From NCBI RefSeq assembly GCF_011047135.1, contig NZ_CP049255.1, forward strand, positions 1,922,001 to 1,986,000: DNA of 64,000 nucleotides, written 5' to 3'. Of this stretch, positions 59,845 to 64,000 are shown piece by piece. The notes beneath the pieces are model-generated. The model did no database searches. It saw nothing but the letters and a program-made list of their open reading frames with translations, and had not been told where the DNA came from. How positions within the stretch are numbered: the stretch's first letter is position 1; each line of letters starts with the position of its first letter. The stretch is from Microbacterium endophyticum (GTDB lineage Bacteria > Actinomycetota > Actinomycetes > Actinomycetales > Microbacteriaceae). The position numbers were made by a program, and so were the translations under genes.

Positions 59845-60749
59845 GTGTCTCCGACATCTTCGATGAGGCAGAGTGGGCGGTCGCGCCGGGAGCAGAAGAC
59901 TTCACCGACATCACGTCGCACATCTCGCGGGATGGCCGTATCGCTCGCATCGCGTTTGATCGTCCCGAGGTGCGTAACGCGTTTCGCCCCCACACGGTCG
60001 ATGAGCTTTATCGCGCACTCGACGATGCGCGGCAAAACCCCCGTATCGGCGTCGTACTCCTGACCGGCAATGGTCCGAGTGCGAAAGATGGCGGTTGGGC
60101 GTTCTGTTCCGGCGGTGACCAGCGCATCCGTGGCCGGGACGGCTACCAGTACGCCACCGATGCCACGAGCGCTGATCCGACGCGTGCCGCCCGCACTGGT
60201 CGGCTGCACATTCTCGAGGTGCAGCGTTTGATCCGGTTCATGCCGAAGGTTGTCATCGCGGTCATTCCCGGTTGGGCGGCCGGCGGGGGCCACTCGCTTC
60301 ATGTTGTCTGCGACCTCTCAATCGCTTCACGCGAGCACGGCCGTTTCAAGCAAACTGATGCCGATGTGGGATCTTTCGATGCGGGCTACGGCTCGGCATA
60401 CATGGCGCGCCAGACCGGCCAGAAGATCGCCCGCGAAGTTTTCTTCCTCGCCGAGGAGTACTCCGCGGACCGGGCATACGAAATGGGTGCGGTCAACCGT
60501 GTCGTGCCTCACGCTGAGCTCGAGCACGAGGCGATTGCCATGGCTCGGACAATTCTCACCAAGTCGCCGACAGCGATCCGGATGCTGAAATTCGCTTTCA
60601 ACGCGGTTGATGACGGTCTCGTCGGGCAACAGGTATTCGCGGGCGAGGCCACTCGGCTTGCCTACGGCACGGACGAGGCCGTTGAGGGGCGTGACTCGTT
60701 CCTCGGTAAGCGCGAACCGGACTGGTCGCCGTACCCGTGGCACTACTAG
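59841..60749 (+). CDS. menB: 1,4-dihydroxy-2-naphthoyl-CoA synthase
   Basis: The 302-residue crotonase-fold protein has FCSGGDQRIRGRDGY, with the oxyanion loop, and VVIAVIPGWAAGGGHSLHVVCDL. DVGSFDAGYGSAYMARQTG contains the active-site Asp and Tyr typical of MenB, and WSPYPWHY is the tail. It closes the second ring of the naphthoquinone. Its end overlaps menE by 13 bp. Confidence 0.96.
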   Translation: MSVSDIFDEAEWAVAPGAEDFTDITSHISRDGRIARIAFDRPEVRNAFRPHTVDELYRALDDARQNPRIGVVLLTGNGPSAKDGGWAFCSGGDQRIRGRDGYQYATDATSADPTRAARTGRLHILEVQRLIRFMPKVVIAVIPGWAAGGGHSLHVVCDLSIASREHGRFKQTDADVGSFDAGYGSAYMARQTGQKIAREVFFLAEEYSADRAYEMGAVNRVVPHAELEHEAIAMARTILTKSPTAIRMLKFAFNAVDDGLVGQQVFAGEATRLAYGTDEAVEGRDSFLGKREPDWSPYPWHY

Positions 60750-61900
60750 CACCAGTCGTCGCAGAGGACCCACGTGTCGTGCTCCGGGCACTTCGCGCGG
60801 CTCTGGGAGGTGCCGGACCTGCGGTAGGACTCGGAAGCGACGCGCACGGCGTTGTACCGGCGGGCACGGCAGCCGTCGTGACCACATCTGGGTCGAGCGG
60901 CTACCCCAAGTCGGTTGTGCTCAGTCGGCACGCGCTGACCGCGAGCGCAATGGCAACGTCGGCGCGTCTCGGCGAAGGGGCGTGGCTGCTGGCTCTGCCC
61001 GCGCACTACGTCGCTGGTTTGCAGGTGCTCGTGCGTGCTCTCGTCAGCGGGCACGAACCCGCGATTCTGGCCGGCTCGTTCTCGGCGCAGGCATTTGCCG
61101 CGGCATCCCTCTCGATGGCATCAAGCGTCGGGGGGAACGCGGTACCGCGGTTCACGTCTCTCGTGCCAGCTCAGCTCTTGACTCTGCTCGATGCCGCCGA
61201 GAACGACGACACTGTGGCCCGCGCAGTTCGCTCATTCGAGGCGATCTTGATCGGCGGGCAGGCGCTGCCTGTTCGAGTTCGCGAACGCGCGGCCGAGGCG
61301 GAGGTCCGCATCGTGCGCACTTATGGCTCCAGCGAAACCAGCGGTGGATGCGTCTACGACGGCCGTCCGCTCGATGACGTATCGCTGCGTGTTGTTGCGG
61401 GCGAGGTACACATCACCGGTCCGACACTGGCGGAAGGCTACCTCGGCGATCCCGACCGCACGGATGCCGCGTTTATCAGGGACGCCGCAGGCACACGCTG
61501 GTATCGAACAGGGGATGCTGGTCGGCTGGAGAACGGGTTTTTGCACATTGATGGGCGGATCGACAACGTCATCATCTCGGGCGGTATCAACGTCTCGCTC
61601 GACCGCGTCGAGACTGCGGTGCGGTCGCTTGCCGGTTGGGAAAGTGCTGTCGTGGTTGCCGCGACGGATGAGCGTTGGGGGGAAGCCTCCGTCGTGGTTC
61701 GCGCTGGGGAACGCGTTGCGAATACCCCTGATTTCGCGGAGGTTCGATCCGCGGTTGGTGAGGAGTTGGGTGCTCCGGCTCGACCGGCGCGTGTGCTGAT
61801 GGTCGATGAAATTCCCACCCTCCCAAGTGGTAAGCCCGACCGGGTAGCCTTGCGTGCGATCGTTGCGAGCGGAGCACAGAATGGCGAGCACACCGCCTGA
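60737..61900 (+). CDS. menE: o-succinylbenzoate-CoA ligase, short form
   Basis: The 387-residue ANL-family protein lacks much of the usual N-terminal subdomain. The P-loop is VVTTSGSSGYPKSVVLS, then VRTYGSSETSGGCVYDG, WYRTGDAGRLENGFLHIDGRIDNVIISGGINVS, and the catalytic Lys in PTLPSGKPDRVAL. The GTG start lies inside menB. It activates o-succinylbenzoate before MenB. Such short forms are common in actinobacteria. Confidence 0.92.
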   Translation: MALLAPVVAEDPRVVLRALRAALGGAGPAVGLGSDAHGVVPAGTAAVVTTSGSSGYPKSVVLSRHALTASAMATSARLGEGAWLLALPAHYVAGLQVLVRALVSGHEPAILAGSFSAQAFAAASLSMASSVGGNAVPRFTSLVPAQLLTLLDAAENDDTVARAVRSFEAILIGGQALPVRVRERAAEAEVRIVRTYGSSETSGGCVYDGRPLDDVSLRVVAGEVHITGPTLAEGYLGDPDRTDAAFIRDAAGTRWYRTGDAGRLENGFLHIDGRIDNVIISGGINVSLDRVETAVRSLAGWESAVVVAATDERWGEASVVVRAGERVANTPDFAEVRSAVGEELGAPARPARVLMVDEIPTLPSGKPDRVALRAIVASGAQNGEHTA

Positions 61901-63104
61901 CGCAATACCCACACGAAAACGTGGCGGAGTCGGTGAAGTGTTCCTGGCGTTCCTCAAGCTGGGAGTGACGGCTTTCGGCGGGCCGGTGGCGCATCTCGGG
62001 TATTTTCGCGATGAGTTCGTCACTCGACGTCGCTGGCTGGACGATCGTGCTTACGCAGACCTCGTCGCGCTGGGCCAATTTCTGCCCGGCCCAGCATCGA
62101 GCCAGGTAGGTTTCGCTGTCGGACTCTTGCGCGCAGGGCCGTTCGGAGCGCTCGCCGCCTTCGTCGCGTTCACGCTCCCGTCGGCACTGCTTATGATCGC
62201 GCTCGCACTTGGAGCGAAGCTTTTTGAAGGCCCGATCGGTGCTGGAATGCTCACCGGCCTGGGGATCGTGGCAGTCGCGATAGTCGCTCAGGCAGTGTGG
62301 GGTATGTCACGTGCCCTTACGCCCGATCGTCGACGAGCAGCGATCGCGGCGGCAGCCGCGGTGGTAGCGCTATTGCTGACCGGACCGATGGGTCAAGTGA
62401 CCGCCATCGCATTGGGAGCGGTCGTGGGGCTCTTCTGGTGCCGGTCTGACGCGGCCATTCTCACCAGTCGTCTCGACCTGCGGGTGTCGCGCGTGGTCGG
62501 TGTGGGCGCGTTGCTCAGCTTTACCGCTCTGCTCGTTGGGCTACCGATCCTGGCAGCTGTTTTTCCCGGTGGAACGATCGCTCTTTTCGACGCTTTCTAT
62601 CGCTCCGGAGCGCTCGTGTTCGGCGGTGGCCATGTCGTGCTGCCTCTGCTGCAAGCAGAAGTCGTCGTACCCGGGTGGGTCACGCCCGAACAGTTCGTGG
62701 CTGGCTATGGCGCGGCGCAAGCGATGCCAGGACCACTTTTCACCTTCGCGGCATACCTCGGGTCGCTCGCGACTGCGGGGCCTTCGGGAATCGTCGGCGG
62801 CTTCGTTGCGCTGATCGCCGTCTTCCTGCCTGGATTTCTTCTTCTCATCGGTGTACTGCCTTTTTGGAATATCTTCCGTGCCCGCCCTCGTGCGCAGGCA
62901 CTTATGCGTGGGGCAAACGCCGCTGTCGTCGGCATCCTTGCCGCGGCGCTGTACAACCCCGTGTTCACGACAGCAGTGACGGATGCCGCGTCTTTCGCTC
63001 TCGCCCTCGTGTGTTTTGTTCTGCTCGTGGCATGGCGCACCCCGCCGTGGGCTGTTGTGATTGTGGGCGCGGTGGGCGGCATCGTCCTCACACTGGCCGT
63101 ATAG
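61881..63104 (+). CDS. chrA: Chromate transporter (ChrA family) in the men operon
   Basis: The 407-residue protein is a full-length, two-half CHR transporter. The first half has LGVTAFGGPVAHLGYFRDEF and LGQFLPGPASSQVGFAVG, and the second half FGGGHVVLPLLQAEVV and AQAMPGPLFTFAAYLG, the mirrored motifs. It exports chromate by proton antiport in characterised cases. The ATG has GGAGC upstream and lies 20 bp inside menE. Why it is between menE and menA is unknown. Confidence 0.93.
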   Translation: MASTPPDAIPTRKRGGVGEVFLAFLKLGVTAFGGPVAHLGYFRDEFVTRRRWLDDRAYADLVALGQFLPGPASSQVGFAVGLLRAGPFGALAAFVAFTLPSALLMIALALGAKLFEGPIGAGMLTGLGIVAVAIVAQAVWGMSRALTPDRRRAAIAAAAAVVALLLTGPMGQVTAIALGAVVGLFWCRSDAAILTSRLDLRVSRVVGVGALLSFTALLVGLPILAAVFPGGTIALFDAFYRSGALVFGGGHVVLPLLQAEVVVPGWVTPEQFVAGYGAAQAMPGPLFTFAAYLGSLATAGPSGIVGGFVALIAVFLPGFLLLIGVLPFWNIFRARPRAQALMRGANAAVVGILAAALYNPVFTTAVTDAASFALALVCFVLLVAWRTPPWAVVIVGAVGGIVLTLAV

Positions 63105-63149
63105 CGCCCGCCTGCCAGCTCGATGTGCGCAGCACATCACTATGCGGCC

Positions 63150-63155
63150 TAAGAT
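63150..63155 (+). promoter_or_regulatory. -10 element of menA
   Basis: TAAGAT ends 8 nt before GTG 63164, a near-leaderless layout. Confidence 0.5.
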
Positions 63156-63163
63156 TTCACCTC

Positions 63164-64000
63164 GTGGCCGCAAAATCCAAGAACAACCGCACCCGTTCGC
63201 AGCACCGCTCGGGTAACCCGCAAAAGGCGAATGCGCCCCGGGACCCGAGTGCGCGGCGGCCGGTCACGCTCGGCGACTGGGTGGGTGCCGCACGCCTTCG
63301 TACGCTGCCGCTTGCTGTCACCCCGATTCTTATCGGTACGGGCGCGGCCACACTCGTCGCCGATGCGGTGCACTGGGTGATCGCTCTGGCCTGCCTTGCA
63401 GTGGCGGTGTTCTTGCAGATCGGGGTGAACTACGCCAACGACTACAGCGACGGAATCCGCGGCACTGACGACGTGCGTGTGGGCCCGGTCCGTTTGACGG
63501 CGTCTGGGCGTGTGAAGGCCAAGACCGTTCTGATCGTCGCGCTCGCATTTTTCGCGCTCGCTGCCATCGTCGGTGTCGCCATCGTGGTGCGCACCGAACA
63601 GTGGTGGTTGCTTCTTGTCGGTGCGGCATCCATCATCGCGGCCTGGTTCTACACCGGCGGGAAGCGCCCGTATGGCTATAACGCGCTTGGCGAGGTGTTT
63701 GTCTTCGTCTTCTTCGGTCTCGTCGCGACGCTCGGCACGACGTACGTGCAAGCGCTCGCGCTACCGCAAGAGGCCTGGTTCGGCGCTGTCGCGGCAGGGC
63801 TTCTCGCGTGCGCCGTGCTGCTCGCAAACAACCTTCGTGACATCGATCAGGATCGCAAGGTCGGAAAGCGGACGCTCACCGTTTTGATTGGCAAGCGGGC
63901 GACGCAGGTTCTGTTCACGGTGTTCGTGCTCGCGCCGTTTGGCATCGCCGCATTTCTCGCGCTTTTCTTTCCGATCGCGTGGCTCACACTGCTCGCGCTA
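63164..64000 (+). CDS. menA: 1,4-dihydroxy-2-naphthoate polyprenyltransferase, 5' part
   Basis: 279 codons are open to the window end. The basic N-terminus (MAAKSKNNRTRSQHRSGNPQ) precedes the first helix block WVGAARLRTLPLAVTPILIG. The UbiA-type aspartate motifs are NYANDYSDG and NNLRDIDQDRKVGKRT, which hold the prenyl diphosphate with Mg. MenA makes demethylmenaquinone in the membrane. The C-terminal helices are cut by the window. Confidence 0.93.
   Translation, partial: MAAKSKNNRTRSQHRSGNPQKANAPRDPSARRPVTLGDWVGAARLRTLPLAVTPILIGTGAATLVADAVHWVIALACLAVAVFLQIGVNYANDYSDGIRGTDDVRVGPVRLTASGRVKAKTVLIVALAFFALAAIVGVAIVVRTEQWWLLLVGAASIIAAWFYTGGKRPYGYNALGEVFVFVFFGLVATLGTTYVQALALPQEAWFGAVAAGLLACAVLLANNLRDIDQDRKVGKRTLTVLIGKRATQVLFTVFVLAPFGIAAFLALFFPIAWLTLLAL

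Noticed and set aside
61232..62023. Minus-strand ORF over menE
   Set aside because: Antisense shadow without protein-like composition; menE motifs are intact on the + strand.

Overview
The window is a gene-dense stretch of a high-GC (roughly 63-64 percent by eye) actinobacterial chromosome. BldC, the bS22-type mini ribosomal protein, system II cytochrome c maturation, a menaquinone cluster, many GTG starts and several LLM-type flavin oxidoreductases all point to Actinomycetota. Overall gene style resembles Microbacteriaceae (Microbacterium-like). That placement is by recognition, not by alignment. I see no rRNA, tRNA, CRISPR array, prophage or intact insertion sequence. The content is chromosomal and mostly housekeeping.

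Layout. 1-4.9 kb: end of an old yellow enzyme, an SDR, a serine hydrolase, then a copper/heme cluster (membrane protein, CopC, PCu(A)C chaperone, Tat-exported DyP peroxidase). 5-11 kb: a DUF1295 membrane protein, fadD, a DUF4097-like protein in an overlapping operon with a NarL-type two-component system, and three copies of an ~86 bp hairpin element. 11-18 kb: HAD phosphatase, F420/NADP reductase-like protein, an ABC exporter pair, aldo/keto reductase, VOC protein, DNA glycosylase, and a receiver-less winged-helix regulator with a long leader. 18-30 kb: Nudix hydrolase, sbcDC, an MFS exporter, a nucleosidase with a 42-residue membrane ORF in front, PPTase-like protein and NAD synthetase. 30-39 kb: TM0106-type nuclease-helicase, upp/tadA, SulP, LLM oxidoreductase, CDF, proC. 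39.5-46 kb: Ktr potassium uptake, ArsR-type regulator, bldC, bS22, rhodanese, glutaredoxin, MscS and an archaeal-type AspRS. 46-52 kb: DedA, phosphatase, then tlpA-ccdA-resB-ccsB. 52-58 kb: YhgE/Pip and MMPL genes divergent from a TetR gene across two tandem operators. 58-64 kb: menaquinone genes menC, (LLM), menB, menE, (chrA), menA.

Functionally, the cytochrome c maturation block and the menaquinone block together supply much of an aerobic respiratory chain. The copper cluster probably handles periplasmic copper. The TetR/MMPL/YhgE block looks like a regulated envelope export unit.

Most striking at the DNA level: more than twenty genes carry a TAnnnT-like hexamer exactly, or nearly, 6 nt before the start codon. 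This is the signature of leaderless transcription, and it fixes many start codons, including that of the 42-residue ORF. The most unusual protein is the MMPL transporter with a C-terminal domain resembling a degenerate ABC ATPase. I did not find a clear-cut new defence or mobile system here.
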